Shown here one piece after another: positions 24,796 to 35,811 of a stretch of 45,106 bases of DNA (its first letter is position 1; each line of letters opens with the position of its first letter). The notes below the pieces were generated by a model. That model was not told the origin of the DNA and did not search any database. It saw only the letters and a list, made by a program, of their open reading frames with translations. This DNA comes from Nitrosomonas sp. (GTDB taxonomy: Bacteria > Pseudomonadota > Gammaproteobacteria > Burkholderiales > Nitrosomonadaceae), in NCBI GenBank assembly GCA_017879645.1, contig JAAEXZ010000015.1, positions 1-45,106 on the forward strand, read 5' to 3'. A program made the translations under genes and the position numbers.

Positions 24796-26397
24796 ATGTT
24801 TATCGGGCGTTTGTTTCCATTTTTTGTTGCAGGTTTGGTGTTGGCGCCGGTGGGGGCGATTCTTTCCTCGCTTTTTTCCCCAACCGGTGAAATCTGGTCG
24901 CACCTTGTTGAATCGACCTTGCCACAGTTGTTGATCAATACGCTGTGGTTGAGTGTCGGTGTGGTAGCGGGCACAGCTGTGGTGGGAATCAGTCTGGCGT
25001 GGTTTACGGCTGTTTTTGAATTTCCTGGGCGCCGCTTTTTTTCCTGGGCGTTGTTGTTACCCATGGCGATTCCAGCCTATGTGTCAGCATTCGTGGCACT
25101 GGGGGTGTTTGATTTTACCGGACCGATTCAAACCTTTTTGCGTTCCTGGCTGAATTCTGATGTGTCGTGGTTTCCCGATATTCGTGGTCGAATGGGCGTC
25201 ATCATTGTCATGACGCTGGCGTTTTATCCCTATGTTTATTTGCTGGCGCGAAATGCCTTTTTAAGTCAGGGCAAACGTTCCCTAGAGGTGGCTCAATCCC
25301 TTGGTTTTGACCGTCGGCATGGTTTTTTCAAAGTTGTGTTACCCATGGCACGGCCCTGGATTGCCGGTGGGTTGATGCTGGTGCTGATGGAGTCTCTGGC
25401 CGATTTTGGTACAGTCGCAGTCTTTAATTACAACACATTCACCACAGCCATCTATAAGGCGTGGTTCAGCATGTTTTCGTTGCAGGCGGCTTCTCAGCTG
25501 GCTTCTGTTTTAATAGTCTTGGTTTTTGTAGTGATCGTGGTAGAACAAAGGTTTCGCTCTCGGATGCGTTTTGCCGAGGCGCGCAAAAGCGAACGGGCGC
25601 AGCGTATTCCGCTTACGGGGTGGCGCTGTGGTTTGCTGGTCGCATTTGCTTTGAGTATTTTTTTGCTTGCCTTTGTGTTACCGCTGGTGCAGTTGATCGT
25701 ATGGTCAGCGCGAGCCTATTCGCAAGATTTCGATATCGAGCGCTATCTTGAATTTCTGTGGCACTCATTGTCATTATCCGGCATGGCTGCAACGTTGATT
25801 TGCCTGGTTGCGTTGTTCGTGGTGTATGGAGTGAGGCGCTATCCTGGTGTGCTGGCTCATCTCGCAGTGCGTGTGGCAACACTGGGTTATGCTTTGCCGG
25901 GAGCCGTTCTGGCCATTGGGGTGTACGTGCCGCTGACCTGGCTGGACGGACAACTGAGCGAATGGATGTCGCAAAGACTGGGATTCGAAACGGGGCAGTT
26001 GATTCAGGGCACCTTGTTCACCATGCTCATCGCTTATTTGATTCGCTTCATGGCTGTGAGTCATTTTCCGATCGACAGTGCGATGCAGCGCATCACGCAC
26101 AGTATCGACGAGGCGGCCATGAGTTTCGGATTGAAAGGCTGGTCGATCATCACGAAGGTGCATATTCCAATTTTGAGATCGGGTATTTTTACAGCGGCCA
26201 CATTGGTATTTATCGATGTCATGAAAGAAATGCCCATTACCCTGATGACCCGACCCTTTGGTTGGGACACGCTGGCCGTGCGCATTTATGAGCTGACATC
26301 GGAAGGACAATGGGAGCAGGCAGCATTGCCTGCCGTGACGCTGGTGTCGGCAGGGCTCGTGCCCATCTTTCTGATGATGCAACAAACCGAGAAATAA
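24796..26397 (+). CDS. fbpB: ferric-iron ABC transporter permease (FbpB type)
   Basis: Inner-membrane permease of the iron importer. 533 residues with about 12 hydrophobic segments and two BPD_transp_1 halves, as in FbpB/SfuB. The two cytoplasmic EAA loops that dock the ATPase are seen as EVAQSLGFDRRHGFFKVVLP and DEAAMSFGLKGWSIITKVHIP. The in-frame codon TGA lies just upstream of ATG 24796, so the start is fixed. It is followed by the ATPase gene after only 3 bases. Confidence 0.92.
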   Translation: MFIGRLFPFFVAGLVLAPVGAILSSLFSPTGEIWSHLVESTLPQLLINTLWLSVGVVAGTAVVGISLAWFTAVFEFPGRRFFSWALLLPMAIPAYVSAFVALGVFDFTGPIQTFLRSWLNSDVSWFPDIRGRMGVIIVMTLAFYPYVYLLARNAFLSQGKRSLEVAQSLGFDRRHGFFKVVLPMARPWIAGGLMLVLMESLADFGTVAVFNYNTFTTAIYKAWFSMFSLQAASQLASVLIVLVFVVIVVEQRFRSRMRFAEARKSERAQRIPLTGWRCGLLVAFALSIFLLAFVLPLVQLIVWSARAYSQDFDIERYLEFLWHSLSLSGMAATLICLVALFVVYGVRRYPGVLAHLAVRVATLGYALPGAVLAIGVYVPLTWLDGQLSEWMSQRLGFETGQLIQGTLFTMLIAYLIRFMAVSHFPIDSAMQRITHSIDEAAMSFGLKGWSIITKVHIPILRSGIFTAATLVFIDVMKEMPITLMTRPFGWDTLAVRIYELTSEGQWEQAALPAVTLVSAGLVPIFLMMQQTEK

Positions 26398-26400
26398 GAA

Positions 26401-27465
26401 ATGGATACTTTCTTGCTGCAATTGAACCACGTCCGGCAGGCTTATGGGCAGCAAGTGGTTATACATGATCTGTCGCTGCAGTTGAAGAAAGGCAGCATTG
26501 GATGTCTGCTGGGTTCGAGTGGTTGTGGGAAAACGACGGTATTACGCTGTGTAGCCGGATTTGAAACCATTTCAGCGGGAGAGATCTGGCTTAATGGGGA
26601 ATGTGTGAGTCGTGCTGATTTCTCATTGCCGCCCGAGCGCAGGCGTGTCGGCATGGTATTTCAGGATTATGCTTTATTTCCGCACCTTACGGTTGCCGAG
26701 AATATTGGATTTGGTTTGCATCGCCAGGCTGCTGCAGCGCGGCAAAGCCGTGTCGAAGAACTGATGATGGTGGTGGGATTATCCGAAGTATCCGCGCAGT
26801 ATCCGCATCAACTGTCAGGTGGGCAACAGCAACGCGTGGCACTTGCGCGGGCATTGGCACCCAAGCCTGAGCTGTTGCTGCTGGATGAACCTTTTTCGAA
26901 TCTGGATGTGTCCTTACGCGAATACTTGAGTCAGGAAGTGAGGGAGATCATAAAAAGCCAGGGTACTACTGCCATTCTGGTTACACATGATCAGGCCGAG
27001 GCATTTGCCATTGCCGACGAGATCGGTGTGATGCATCGAGGCGAGATTCAGCAATGGGATACGGCTTTCAATTTATATCATAGACCTGCCAATCGACTGG
27101 TTGCTGATTTCATCGGTCAGGGCGCGTTTCTTCCAGGGCGAGTGCTTAGCGATACGCGTATAGAAATAGAAATGGGCGTGCTGAACGGCGAGTTTTCATC
27201 TCTACGGATAGCAGGGGGTGAACCGAACAGAAAAGACAACCAGGTTGATGTTTTGCTGCGTCCCGATGACATCGTATATGATGCTATCAGTGAATTACGA
27301 GCGGAAGTGGTGCAAAAAGCGTTTCGCGGAGCAGAAATTTTGTATACATTGAGTCTGGCCAGCGGTGCCAGAGTGCTGTCGCTTGTGCCTAGCCATCATG
27401 ATCATGCTCTGGGAGACAAGATTGGCATCCGTTTGGAAGCCGATCATGTCGTGGCATTTCGTTGA
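26401..27465 (+). CDS. fbpC: ferric-iron ABC transporter ATP-binding protein (FbpC type)
   Basis: ATPase subunit. Walker A GSSGCGKTTV, Q-loop VFQDYALFPHLTV, signature LSGGQQQR, Walker B LLLLDEPFSNLD and H-loop VTHDQAEA are all present. After residue about 240 a TOBE-type regulatory region follows (VDVLLRPDDIVYD), as in FbpC and CysA-like ATPases. The ATG is 3 bases after the permease stop. No clear T-run terminator follows. The 238 bases up to trxA contain only an AT-rich stretch. Confidence 0.92.
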   Translation: MDTFLLQLNHVRQAYGQQVVIHDLSLQLKKGSIGCLLGSSGCGKTTVLRCVAGFETISAGEIWLNGECVSRADFSLPPERRRVGMVFQDYALFPHLTVAENIGFGLHRQAAAARQSRVEELMMVVGLSEVSAQYPHQLSGGQQQRVALARALAPKPELLLLDEPFSNLDVSLREYLSQEVREIIKSQGTTAILVTHDQAEAFAIADEIGVMHRGEIQQWDTAFNLYHRPANRLVADFIGQGAFLPGRVLSDTRIEIEMGVLNGEFSSLRIAGGEPNRKDNQVDVLLRPDDIVYDAISELRAEVVQKAFRGAEILYTLSLASGARVLSLVPSHHDHALGDKIGIRLEADHVVAFR

Positions 27466-27703
27466 TTTGAATTCCGATCACTTATTCAAACCAATCGGGT
27501 TGTGGTGAAAATTGTCTCATACAACTGATCGTTGTGGCATAAATGATGAAATAAGCTTTCTTTTTGTTTTTTTTTTCTATAGCATATCTAGCAAGTAATT
27601 TACTCCCTTTCTATAAATTATATCCCGATATCCCCGTTACTAAGTCACACAAGTAGACTAGGGGCACAGCTCTTAAAATTAAAAATAATTAAGGAATATT
27701 CAC

Positions 27704-28030
27704 ATGAGTCAGCACATTCATTACGTTACTGATGCCAATTTTGATTCTGAAGTATTGCAATCAACAACGCCTGTTTTGGTAGATTACTGGGCTGAGTGGT
27801 GTGGTCCGTGCAAAATGATAGCCCCCATTCTTGACGAAATAGCAAGCGAGTATGGTGATCGATTGAAAGTCGCCAAATTGAATATTGACGAGAATCAATT
27901 GACGCCGCCCAAATATGGTATCCGTGGCATACCGACGCTGATGCTGTTCAAGAATGGAAATATTGAGGCTACAAAAGTAGGTGCGTTATCAAAGTCGCAA
28001 TTGACCGCATTTATTGATAGTCATATTTGA
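27704..28030 (+). CDS. trxA: thioredoxin 1
   Basis: Cytosolic disulfide reductase, 108 residues, with the active site WCGPC (Cys33, Cys36), [10 protein letters not shown] context, cis-proline [10 protein letters not shown] and NIDENQ. AAGGA is 9 bases before the ATG. It precedes rho by 121 bases on the same strand, the arrangement seen in many proteobacteria. Confidence 0.97.
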   Translation: MSQHIHYVTDANFDSEVLQSTTPVLVDYWAEWCGPCKMIAPILDEIASEYGDRLKVAKLNIDENQLTPPKYGIRGIPTLMLFKNGNIEATKVGALSKSQLTAFIDSHI

Positions 28031-28151
28031 TTTCTTCGATATTCAAAGCGAAACATCGATAAACCATTCACAATTTTTGTTGGTCTGTCCGCAATTACTT
28101 TCCTTTCCGTTTCACTAGCTTATTTTAGGCATTATTTTAGCGAGTATCTCC

Positions 28152-29411
28152 ATGCGCTTATCTGATTTAAAAAACCTCCATGTCACAGAATTGGTAAAAA
28201 TGGCTGTCGAAAATGAACTTGATGGCGCCAATCGAATGCGCAAGCAGGACCTGATTTTTGCCCTGCTCAAGAACCAGGCGCGTAAGGGAGAAAATATCTA
28301 CGGCCACGGAACATTGGAAGTATTGCAGGATGGTTTTGGATTTTTACGGTCACCCGATACTTCTTACCTGGCAGGGCCAGATGATATTTATATTTCACCC
28401 AGCCAGATCAGGCGATTCAATTTGCACACCGGTGATTCAATCGATGGCGAAATTCGTCCGCCCAAGGATGGGGAACGGTATTTTGCCTTGGTCAAGGTGG
28501 ATAAAGTCAATAATGAGCCGCCGGAAAATTCCAAGCAAAAGATTCTTTTTGAGAATTTGACCCCTTTATTTCCGGATGAACGATTGGTGCTGGAACGCGA
28601 TATCAAGGCTGAGGAGAATTTCACCAGCCGTATTATCGATTTGATTGCGCCAATTGGGAAAGGACAGCGCGGATTGTTGGTTGCGAGCCCCAAGTCCGGT
28701 AAGACGGTGATGCTGCAACACATTGCCCATGCCATTGCAGCAAATTATCCGGATGTCATCCTGATGGTGTTGCTGATCGACGAGCGTCCCGAGGAAGTTA
28801 CGGAAATGATCCGATCCGTGCGCGGCGAGGTGATTTCGTCAACCTTCGATGAGTCGGCAACACGCCATGTGCAAGTAGCCGAAATGGTTATTGAAAAGGC
28901 TAAGAGATTGGTTGAGCACAAGAAAGACGTCGTGATCTTGCTGGATTCGATTACTCGGTTGGCCCGGGCATACAATACTGTGGTACCTGCTTCCGGTAAG
29001 GTATTGACCGGGGGGGTTGATGCAAGTGCTTTGCAGCGTCCCAAACGTTTCTTCGGCGCAGCCCGTAATGTTGAAGAGGGGGGATCCCTGACGATTATTG
29101 CCACCGCCTTGATCGATACCGGATCGAGAATGGATGATGTGATTTATGAGGAATTCAAGGGTACGGGCAATATGGAAATTCACCTCGATCGCCGCATGGC
29201 CGAGAAACGCATTTATCCAGCGATAAACGTCAATCGATCGGGTACACGTCGTGAGGAACTCTTGATACCTCCTGAAGTATTGCAGAAGATTTGGGTGTTG
29301 CGTAAACTGCTACACCCAATGGACGATATGGATGCGATGTCATTTCTGCTGGATAAAATCAAGGCTACCAAGAACAATTCCGATTTTTTTGATTCAATGA
29401 GGCGTGTTTAG
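28152..29411 (+). CDS. rho: transcription termination factor Rho
   Basis: Hexameric RNA-DNA helicase that ends transcription. 419 residues. Residues 1-120 hold the N-terminal helical part and the cold-shock-like RNA-binding domain ([19 protein letters not shown]). The ATPase core shows the Walker [26 protein letters not shown], Walker [17 protein letters not shown] and the Q/R-loop regions ([16 protein letters not shown]). Length is normal for Rho. The ATG has only a weak ribosome site (GAGTATCTCC before it). The 121-base leader from trxA may include the autogenous control region known for Rho, but nothing definite is visible. Confidence 0.97.
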   Translation: MRLSDLKNLHVTELVKMAVENELDGANRMRKQDLIFALLKNQARKGENIYGHGTLEVLQDGFGFLRSPDTSYLAGPDDIYISPSQIRRFNLHTGDSIDGEIRPPKDGERYFALVKVDKVNNEPPENSKQKILFENLTPLFPDERLVLERDIKAEENFTSRIIDLIAPIGKGQRGLLVASPKSGKTVMLQHIAHAIAANYPDVILMVLLIDERPEEVTEMIRSVRGEVISSTFDESATRHVQVAEMVIEKAKRLVEHKKDVVILLDSITRLARAYNTVVPASGKVLTGGVDASALQRPKRFFGAARNVEEGGSLTIIATALIDTGSRMDDVIYEEFKGTGNMEIHLDRRMAEKRIYPAINVNRSGTRREELLIPPEVLQKIWVLRKLLHPMDDMDAMSFLLDKIKATKNNSDFFDSMRRV

Positions 29412-29524
29412 CCTTTAGGTCTGCAATCATGATAGGGTTGCGTCGGTACTAACATTAAAGGATAATACGCAGTTTTTTAATTCCCCCTGTATTGTGGCAA
29501 ATGGGGCACTAAGGAATATAGGCA

Positions 29525-29737
29525 ATGAAAGCAGACATTCATCCGGATTATCAAGAAATTACAGTTACATGTAGCTGTGGTAATGTTTTTAAAACACGCT
29601 CGACAATGAACAAGGCACTTAATATTGAAGTATGCTCGCAGTGTCATCCGTTTTACACCGGCAAGCAGAAAATTGTGGATACTGCTGGAAGGGTTGAGAA
29701 ATTCAAACAGAAATACAGCAGGCAGGCATCAAAATAG
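29525..29737 (+). CDS. rpmE: 50S ribosomal protein L31 (zinc type)
   Basis: 70 residues, starts [20 protein letters not shown] and has the zinc ligands CSC (Cys16, Cys18) and CSQC (Cys37, Cys40), so it is the C+ (zinc-binding) form. AAGGA lies 9 bases before the ATG. It follows rho, as in many beta- and gammaproteobacteria. Its last 9 bases overlap the 3' end of the convergent cupin gene. Confidence 0.96.
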   Translation: MKADIHPDYQEITVTCSCGNVFKTRSTMNKALNIEVCSQCHPFYTGKQKIVDTAGRVEKFKQKYSRQASK

Positions 29738-30127
29738 CAAGTTAGATTGCGTTGCAAACGTATCATTACGTTCTTCTGTCGTATTCATTGTATTTTCCTT
29801 TGCTTGATAGTGTACTGCTAGCCAGATGGTTTCAATATCGGGATCGGTCCATTCGACCTTATGTTTCTTGTGAGAGGGGATATTGAGATAATCTCCTTCA
29901 TCAAGCTGTATTGAAACCTTATCTTCAAATAATATTCTGGCTCTACCCTTAAGAACCACGACCCATTCATTTCTCTCTTGAGCAAGCCAACCATCTGATT
30001 GGGTGCTCTTGTGGCCTTTGGAGATGATTCTTTCAATCATGATGGAATCGGTATTGATCAGGCACTCAAAGCATTCTTTATCAGGATTGTGTAACGGTAT
30101 ATTTGCAAAGAGATTCGGTGTTTTCAT
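29729..30127 (-). CDS. cupin domain protein
   Basis: Single cupin barrel of 132 residues. The two cupin motifs are reduced: [29 protein letters not shown] carries G-D-Y-x-x-I-P-x-H-x-x-H, and the first motif ([15 protein letters not shown]) has Glu but no clear HxH, so metal binding may use fewer ligands. The C-terminus after residue about 108 is low-complexity. It is convergent to rpmE and overlaps its stop by 9 bases. Substrate unknown. Confidence 0.75.
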   Translation of the reverse strand: MKTPNLFANIPLHNPDKECFECLINTDSIMIERIISKGHKSTQSDGWLAQERNEWVVVLKGRARILFEDKVSIQLDEGDYLNIPSHKKHKVEWTDPDIETIWLAVHYQAKENTMNTTEERNDTFATQSNLLF

Positions 30128-30467
30128 TTTTGATCTGGTGGTGTCAAGATTTTGATGATAATGCGATATTGTTTTGTTTAAAATCGTGAATGAGTTGACT
30201 GGATTAGTTAATTATCCACAAAGTGTGTGGCGAGTTGGTAGCGTTAACTTTTTTCTGTTGCACAAGAAACAAAAACTATTTATATTCCTTTCCCATGAAT
30301 GTAAAGCGAGTTTTCCCCCACCTTTTTCTTCTGCTTTTCCCATCCGGGATGAGGTTGCTGCGCCTCGCGCGCTAAAATACCTTACCTTACCTCAGTTTTC
30401 TTTCCAATAAAATTCGATAAATTCGTTTTATCATATTTATGATTTCTTCCCTGATGTGGAGAGCACG
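30128..30467 (+). other. 340-base gap before leuA; only a weak promoter seen
   Basis: The region between the cupin and leuA genes holds no convincing gene. A 78-codon frame starting with TTG at 30174 has no ribosome site and no recognisable protein character. A possible promoter is TCGATA (30414-30419), 18 bases, TATGAT (30438-30443), which puts transcription start about 18 bases before leuA. No leucine-rich leader peptide is seen. Confidence 0.4.
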
Positions 30468-32000
30468 ATGCAAGAGCGTTTAATTATATTTGATACGACC
30501 CTGCGTGATGGTGAACAAAGTCCTGGTGCATCAATGACCAAAGAGGAAAAAGTTCGTATTGCCTGGCAGTTGGAGCGAATGGGAGTGGATGTCATAGAAG
30601 CAGGCTTCCCTGCAGCATCCAATGGAGATTTCGAGGCAGTCAAGGCTGTGGCTGACTCGGTGAAAGAGAGTGTGGTATGCGGTCTGGCGCGAGCCATAGA
30701 GGCTGATATCCGGCGTGCCGGCGAAGCACTGCAAGGCGCGCAGTCTGCTCGTATCCATACGTTCATTGCGACTTCTCCAATTCACATGAAAAACAAGCTG
30801 CGCATGGCGCCCGAGCAAGTGATCGAACAGGCTATCAAGGCGGTGAAATGGGCGCGCCAGTATACCGATAATGTCGAATTTTCGCCGGAAGATGCCGGGC
30901 GTTCAGAGATTGATTTTTTGTGTCAGATTCTCGAAGCCGTTATCGATGCCGGTGCAACCACACTGAATATTCCGGATACTGTTGGCTATACCATGCCGGA
31001 CCAATTTGGTAAATTGATTTACAGTTTGCGTGAGCGCATACCGAATTCAGACAAGGCTATTTTTTCGGTGCACTGTCATAACGATCTGGGTCTTGCAGTA
31101 GCCAATTCATTGGCGGCAGTAATGAATGGAGCACGGCAGGTTGAATGTACCATCAATGGTCTGGGAGAACGAGCAGGCAATGCCTCTCTGGAAGAAGTTG
31201 TCATGGCGGTGCGAACAAGGCAGGATTATTTTCCCTGCGATACCCGGATCGACACAACGCATATTGTCTCGGCAAGCAAACTGGTTTCTGGTATTACTGG
31301 ATTTCCCGTGCAGCCCAACAAGGCAATTGTGGGTGCCAATGCTTTTGCACATGAATCGGGCATCCATCAGGATGGCGTACTTAAACACCGCGAGACCTAT
31401 GAGATTATGCGTGCCGAGGATGTGGGTTGGGGAGCCAACAAATTATTGCTGGGAAAACATTCTGGGCGTAATGCATTCCGCAACCGCCTGATGGAGCTGG
31501 GTATCGAGCTGGAATCTGAAGAGATGCTGAATAATATGTTCATGCGATTCAAGGAGCTGGCTGATAAAAAACATGAAATATTCGATGAGGATTTGCATGC
31601 ACTGGTATCGGACGAGGTACTGGTATTGCAGGAGCGTTACCGCCTGATATCGTTGACGGTACATTGTGAAACCGGTGAAAAACCTTATTCTCGCATCGTG
31701 ATTTCGGATAATGGTAATGAGATGACTGCGGAATCTCAAGGTAGCGGACCTGTCGATGCCACTTTCAGGGCGATTGAAGGACTGCTGGAGAGTGGCGCCA
31801 AGTTGCAGCTGTATTCGGTCAACAACATTACCAGCGGTACCGATGCACAAGGTGAAGTGACGGTTCGGTTGCAGAAATCGGATCGGATTGTAAATGGACA
31901 TGGAGCCGATACCGATATTGTCGTGGCCTCGGCAAAAGCTTACCTCAGTGCACTAAACAAACTGAGCTGCAAGTTTGAGCGCGCTCATCCGCAAGTATAG
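30468..32000 (+). CDS. leuA: 2-isopropylmalate synthase
   Basis: First committed step of leucine synthesis: acetyl-CoA plus 2-oxoisovalerate gives 2-isopropylmalate. From ATG 30468 (GGAGA just before; an in-frame GTG at 30456 covers that ribosome site) the protein has 510 residues. Catalytic HMGL-like TIM barrel: [24 protein letters not shown], the metal motif HCHNDLG, and [12 protein letters not shown]. From about residue 390 comes the LeuA allosteric dimer domain (leucine feedback). It is followed by a TlpA-like gene in the same direction. Confidence 0.97.
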   Translation: MQERLIIFDTTLRDGEQSPGASMTKEEKVRIAWQLERMGVDVIEAGFPAASNGDFEAVKAVADSVKESVVCGLARAIEADIRRAGEALQGAQSARIHTFIATSPIHMKNKLRMAPEQVIEQAIKAVKWARQYTDNVEFSPEDAGRSEIDFLCQILEAVIDAGATTLNIPDTVGYTMPDQFGKLIYSLRERIPNSDKAIFSVHCHNDLGLAVANSLAAVMNGARQVECTINGLGERAGNASLEEVVMAVRTRQDYFPCDTRIDTTHIVSASKLVSGITGFPVQPNKAIVGANAFAHESGIHQDGVLKHRETYEIMRAEDVGWGANKLLLGKHSGRNAFRNRLMELGIELESEEMLNNMFMRFKELADKKHEIFDEDLHALVSDEVLVLQERYRLISLTVHCETGEKPYSRIVISDNGNEMTAESQGSGPVDATFRAIEGLLESGAKLQLYSVNNITSGTDAQGEVTVRLQKSDRIVNGHGADTDIVVASAKAYLSALNKLSCKFERAHPQV

Positions 32001-32046
32001 CTCTGTGCCGCAATTTCATGATCAAGTAGGGAAACCTGGAAATAAC

Positions 32047-32526
32047 ATGCGAAAGTATAAATCAGCTGTGCTGATGGTGATTGCCGGATTATTGCTGAGT
32101 TTCCAGGTACAGGCTTTTCAGTTGCAAGATACAACGGGTAAGATTCATAAACTGGAAGATTACAAAGGGCGCTGGGTGCTGGTGAATTTCTGGGCTACCT
32201 GGTGTCCACCCTGCTTAAAGGAGATTCCGGATTTAATAGCGTTGTATCAGGATCGCAAAGACATCATGATTATCGGGGTGGCCATGGATTTTGGGGATCA
32301 GCAGGTCGTGCTGGACTTCGTCAAGTCTATGTCAATCAATTACCCTACGGTATTGGGAAGTCGTGAAATTGCATCGCAATTGGACGAAGTGTCGATATTG
32401 CCCAGTACCTACTTCTATGATCCAGAAGGAAAACCGGCGGCTAGGCAAGTAGGCATCATATCTCGCGATAGCATCGAGAAATTCATTTCATCCAAGACGT
32501 CGAACAACCAAAAAGTCAATCAATAG
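32047..32526 (+). CDS. TlpA-like periplasmic thiol:disulfide oxidoreductase
   Basis: 159 residues from ATG 32047 (GGAAA upstream). Signal peptide (VLMVIAGLLLSFQVQA), then an AhpC/TSA-Redoxin type thioredoxin fold: DTTGKIHKLEDYKGRWVLVNFW, active site WCPPC (Cys53, Cys56) and PSTYFYDPEG with cis-proline. A role in cytochrome c maturation or general disulfide reduction is typical of the family. It is 46 bases after leuA. The 3' end overlaps the convergent lytic transglycosylase gene by 11 bases. Confidence 0.88.
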   Translation: MRKYKSAVLMVIAGLLLSFQVQAFQLQDTTGKIHKLEDYKGRWVLVNFWATWCPPCLKEIPDLIALYQDRKDIMIIGVAMDFGDQQVVLDFVKSMSINYPTVLGSREIASQLDEVSILPSTYFYDPEGKPAARQVGIISRDSIEKFISSKTSNNQKVNQ

Positions 32527-33148
32527 ACCGATTGGCCATTTGGTAACGTGGCATCATATCGCTAGGTTGTAAACGCCAGGTTGCATGCCATCTATCGAAC
32601 ACCATTTGTGGGTAGGTCGCTTCACCTAAGCTGCCATTATAACGTCCAAGGGCGCGAAAATAATCACCGTTTTCTTTGTCGAGATAGTGGCGCAAAATGG
32701 TGCAGCCATAGCGAAGATTGATTCGCAAATGAAATAGATTATGATCCTGCTGACCGATCAGATCGACCCAGAATGGCATAATCTGCATGTATCCGCGAGC
32801 ACCAGCATGGGAAATGGCATATTTCTTGAAACCGCTTTCGACCTGAATGACACTTAAAACCAATTGCGGATCTAAGCCGGATCGGGTCGCTTCGTAATAT
32901 ACCGTGCGTAAGAAATCCTCCCGCTCCAGTCGATCCGGAATGTATTTCTCCAGACGGTGGCTCATAGTCATGAGCCATGAAATGTCGTCTACCAGAGCAG
33001 TGAATTCTGCGTAGGATATAGGGTGATCGCTGATCTCATTGAAGATACCGATTTGAGTTGTGGCAGCTAGCTGCTCGTAACCTGCGCTATTGGCATGGGC
33101 GCTATTGAATGTGAAAGCGGCGAGCAATGCGCAGATTATTCGATACAT
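32516..33148 (-). CDS. lytic transglycosylase (SLT domain)
   Basis: Cuts the glycan strand of peptidoglycan with formation of 1,6-anhydro ends. Signal peptide ([15 protein letters not shown]), then the SLT domain with catalytic Glu in [20 protein letters not shown] (Glu104), GYMQIMPFW and [14 protein letters not shown]. 210 residues is usual for a single-domain lytic transglycosylase. Its start overlaps the 3' end of proS by 13 bases on the same strand, so it is translated from the proS transcript. Confidence 0.9.
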   Translation of the reverse strand: MYRIICALLAAFTFNSAHANSAGYEQLAATTQIGIFNEISDHPISYAEFTALVDDISWLMTMSHRLEKYIPDRLEREDFLRTVYYEATRSGLDPQLVLSVIQVESGFKKYAISHAGARGYMQIMPFWVDLIGQQDHNLFHLRINLRYGCTILRHYLDKENGDYFRALGRYNGSLGEATYPQMVFDRWHATWRLQPSDMMPRYQMANRSID

Positions 33149-34845
33149 AGTTGTTCGGTCATGAATGATAAAATTTGATCCAACGGGATGTTGCGAGAGA
33201 TCTGATCTTGCCTTCCCTGGTATTCGATAAGGGATTGCTTGAGTCCACGCTCACCAATGACAATGCGATGTGGAATTCCGATTAGTTCCATGTCTGCAAA
33301 CATGACACCAGGGCGCTCATCACGATCATCAAGCAGAACTTCAATGCCGGCATCGGAGAATTGTTGGTAAATCTTTTCTGCAGTATCTCTGACCAGTGCG
33401 CTTTTGTGCAGATTGATGGGGACGATGGCCAACTGGAACGGCGCCAGGGTGGCCGGAAAAATAATACCGCGTTCATCATGATTCTGTTCAATGGCAGCGG
33501 CAACGATCCGGGAAATACCTATGCCGTAACATCCCATTTCCATGGGCCTCGACTGACCGGATTCATCGAGAAAGTTTGCTTTCATCGTAGTGGAATATTT
33601 CGTGCGAAGTTGAAAAATGTGTCCCACTTCGATCCCTCGACAAATATCGAGCTGACCTTTGCCATCTGGGGAAGTATCCCCAGCAACAACATTGCGAATA
33701 TCATAAACATGTTCAGGTAACTGAAGATCCCGTCCAAAATTAACATGACTGAAATGAAACCCCTCATCGTTGGCACCGCAAACAAAATTACTCATGCGCA
33801 TAACAGTTGGGTCGGCAATCACACAGATCGGAATGCCAACGGGGCCGATATAACCAGGAACTGTTCCCGCAGCTTGCAGGATATCTGTTTCGCTGGCCAT
33901 TTCAAAGCTGGATAAGAATGGTATTTTCCTGACTTTCACTTCATTCAATTGATGATCGCCACGGAGCAGAAGCAGATAAATTTGATTTTGTGCTTTGACA
34001 GCGAGTGTCTTGACGGTCTTTTCCAGAGGTATGCCCAGAAACTCGGCTACTTCGATACAGCTTTTCTTGTCAGGGGTGGAAACCTTGCGCATTTCACCAT
34101 CAGGCTGCTCTTGTTCCAGTTGCGGTGTCATTGAGCTGGCCAGTTCGATATTGGCTGCATAATCCGAATCAGGACAAAATGCAATGGCATCTTCACCTGA
34201 ATCGGCGAGCACATGAAATTCATGCGAACCACTGCCTCCAATTGCACCAGGATCGGCCGCTACAGCACGAAACTTCAGACCAAGGCGAGTGAAAATGCGG
34301 TGGTAGGTGTCATGCATGATTTGATAGGTTGCTACCAGACTGCTTTCACTGGTATGAAAAGAATAGGCATCTTTCATCAGAAATTCGCGTGCTCGCATGA
34401 CCCCAAAACGGGGACGAATCTCATCGCGGAACTTGGTTTGAATTTGATAAAAATGGATGGGTAATTGACGATAACTTTTGATTTCCCGGCGTGCAATATC
34501 GGTGATGATTTCTTCGTGAGTGGGCCCAAAACAGAAGTCATGCTCATGACGATCCTTAATTTTCAGCATCTGTGGTCCAAACACATCCCATCGACCTGTT
34601 TCCTGCCATAGTTCGGCAGGCTGAATGGCGGGCATGAGTACTTCAATTGCACCGCTCCTGTTCATCTCTTCACGAACAATGTTTTCAATTTTTCTTAGTA
34701 TTCTTAGTCCCAATGGCATCCAGGTATATAGGCCGCTACCCAATCGCTTAATCAGTCCGGCACGCAACATGAGTTTGTGGCTGATCAATTCGGCTTCGGC
34801 AGGTGCTTCTTTTAAAGTTGATATGAAGAATTGCGAGACGCGCAT
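33136..34845 (-). CDS. proS: prolyl-tRNA synthetase (bacterial type with editing domain)
   Basis: Charges tRNA-Pro. 569 residues from ATG 34845; the GTG at 34857 lies on the ribosome site. Class II motifs: motif 1 region [16 protein letters not shown], motif 2 [21 protein letters not shown] (first 20 residues only identical in style to the family), motif 3 [17 protein letters not shown]. Between motifs 2 and 3 is the YbaK-like insertion that hydrolyses Ala-tRNA-Pro ([33 protein letters not shown]). The anticodon-binding domain is C-terminal. Followed by the overlapping lytic transglycosylase gene; divergent from rppH. Confidence 0.96.
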   Translation of the reverse strand: MRVSQFFISTLKEAPAEAELISHKLMLRAGLIKRLGSGLYTWMPLGLRILRKIENIVREEMNRSGAIEVLMPAIQPAELWQETGRWDVFGPQMLKIKDRHEHDFCFGPTHEEIITDIARREIKSYRQLPIHFYQIQTKFRDEIRPRFGVMRAREFLMKDAYSFHTSESSLVATYQIMHDTYHRIFTRLGLKFRAVAADPGAIGGSGSHEFHVLADSGEDAIAFCPDSDYAANIELASSMTPQLEQEQPDGEMRKVSTPDKKSCIEVAEFLGIPLEKTVKTLAVKAQNQIYLLLLRGDHQLNEVKVRKIPFLSSFEMASETDILQAAGTVPGYIGPVGIPICVIADPTVMRMSNFVCGANDEGFHFSHVNFGRDLQLPEHVYDIRNVVAGDTSPDGKGQLDICRGIEVGHIFQLRTKYSTTMKANFLDESGQSRPMEMGCYGIGISRIVAAAIEQNHDERGIIFPATLAPFQLAIVPINLHKSALVRDTAEKIYQQFSDAGIEVLLDDRDERPGVMFADMELIGIPHRIVIGERGLKQSLIEYQGRQDQISRNIPLDQILSFMTEQLCIE

Positions 34846-35065
34846 GAAGGATTCCACTGGGTAAAGGGTTTAACAAAATTCCGGTCATTTTACCTGTAAA
34901 TTAAAACTGGGGCATATGTATGTCAGCGCTTTTAATAGGGGAATTGGGTGCGTCGCATAAATTAACAATAAGTAAATGTAATGGATTTGCGCTTGGTGGC
35001 ACTTTCAATCTTCAGGAAAGTATGAAAAAATCCAACCATTTGATGGATCAAATGGGGTAATTCAC

Positions 35066-35629
35066 ATGATTGATCGTAACGGATATCGCCCCAATGTAGG
35101 TATTATTCTGCTGAATTCAAGGAATGAAGTTTTTTGGGGTAAACGGATTAAACAGAATTCATGGCAGTTTCCACAGGGTGGTATTAAATCAGGAGAGAGT
35201 CCTGAGCAGGCTATGTACCGGGAATTGAGTGAAGAAATAGGGTTGTGTCCTAGTCACGTTGAAATTGTTGGGAGAACACGAGACTGGTTGCGCTACGAAG
35301 TGCCGGAGCGCTGGATAAGAAGAGAGTGGCGGGGAAATTACAAAGGGCAGAAACAAATCTGGTATTTATTGCGATTGATCGGGCGTGATAGCGATGTGTC
35401 TTTACGCCGCAGTACGCACCCGGAATTTGATGCGTGGCGCTGGAATCAATACTGGGTGGAACTGGATTCGGTAGTCGAATTCAAGAGAAAGGTTTACAGG
35501 CAGGCATTGACTGAGTTATCGCGTTTATTGAAAGCGCATCCGGGGCAGGGATTGGGCTATGATCAGTTTAATGCAAGTAAAGAAGCAGGTAAAACTTTCA
35601 CTCATAAAAGAAGTGAAATTCAAGAGTAA
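35066..35629 (+). CDS. rppH: RNA pyrophosphohydrolase
   Basis: Removes pyrophosphate from the 5' end of mRNA to start RNase E decay. Nudix box [23 protein letters not shown] at residues 38-60 keeps all consensus Gly, Glu and Arg residues. The opening [17 protein letters not shown] and WQFPQGG are characteristic of RppH/NudH. 187 residues. GGGG lies 8 bases before the ATG. The cytochrome c peroxidase gene follows 182 bases later. Confidence 0.95.
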   Translation: MIDRNGYRPNVGIILLNSRNEVFWGKRIKQNSWQFPQGGIKSGESPEQAMYRELSEEIGLCPSHVEIVGRTRDWLRYEVPERWIRREWRGNYKGQKQIWYLLRLIGRDSDVSLRRSTHPEFDAWRWNQYWVELDSVVEFKRKVYRQALTELSRLLKAHPGQGLGYDQFNASKEAGKTFTHKRSEIQE

Positions 35630-35672
35630 AAAAATTTATGTACCCTTGATTTCGGTTATATTCGAAGATGCT

Positions 35673-35786
35673 ATCAGCGCGCGTGAGCGAGCATAAATAC
35701 AGGTGCGCAGCTGATTGATCGTGGCGGCCACTGCGCCAATCTCATTCTGTGGATATTTCATCAGGCGTTTACGGCTGCGCCTTTTT
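35673..35786 (+). promoter_or_regulatory. structured leader with terminator-like hairpin before the cytochrome c peroxidase gene
   Basis: Three stem-loops occur in order. Stem 1: ATCAGCGCGC (35673-35682) with GCGC-A-GCTGAT (35705-35715, one bulge). Stem 2: TGGCG/CGCCA (35722-35726, 35734-35738). Stem 3: AGGCGT/GCGCCT (35763-35768, 35777-35782, one G-U) followed by TTTTT. The 3' arm of stem 2 can also pair with the 5' arm of stem 3. The ribosome site (AGGGAG) comes 13 bases later. This looks like an attenuator. No promoter was identified. Confidence 0.4.
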
Positions 35787-35811
35787 CAGTCGTTTTTTAG
35801 GGAGAATACCG

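Noticed and set aside
27560-27590. T-rich run in the gap before trxA as terminator
   Set aside because: No stable stem directly before the T-run, so it is only AT-rich spacer as far as I can see.
30174-30410. 78-codon open frame before leuA
   Set aside because: TTG start without ribosome site and no protein-like pattern; the region is better read as promoter/leader.
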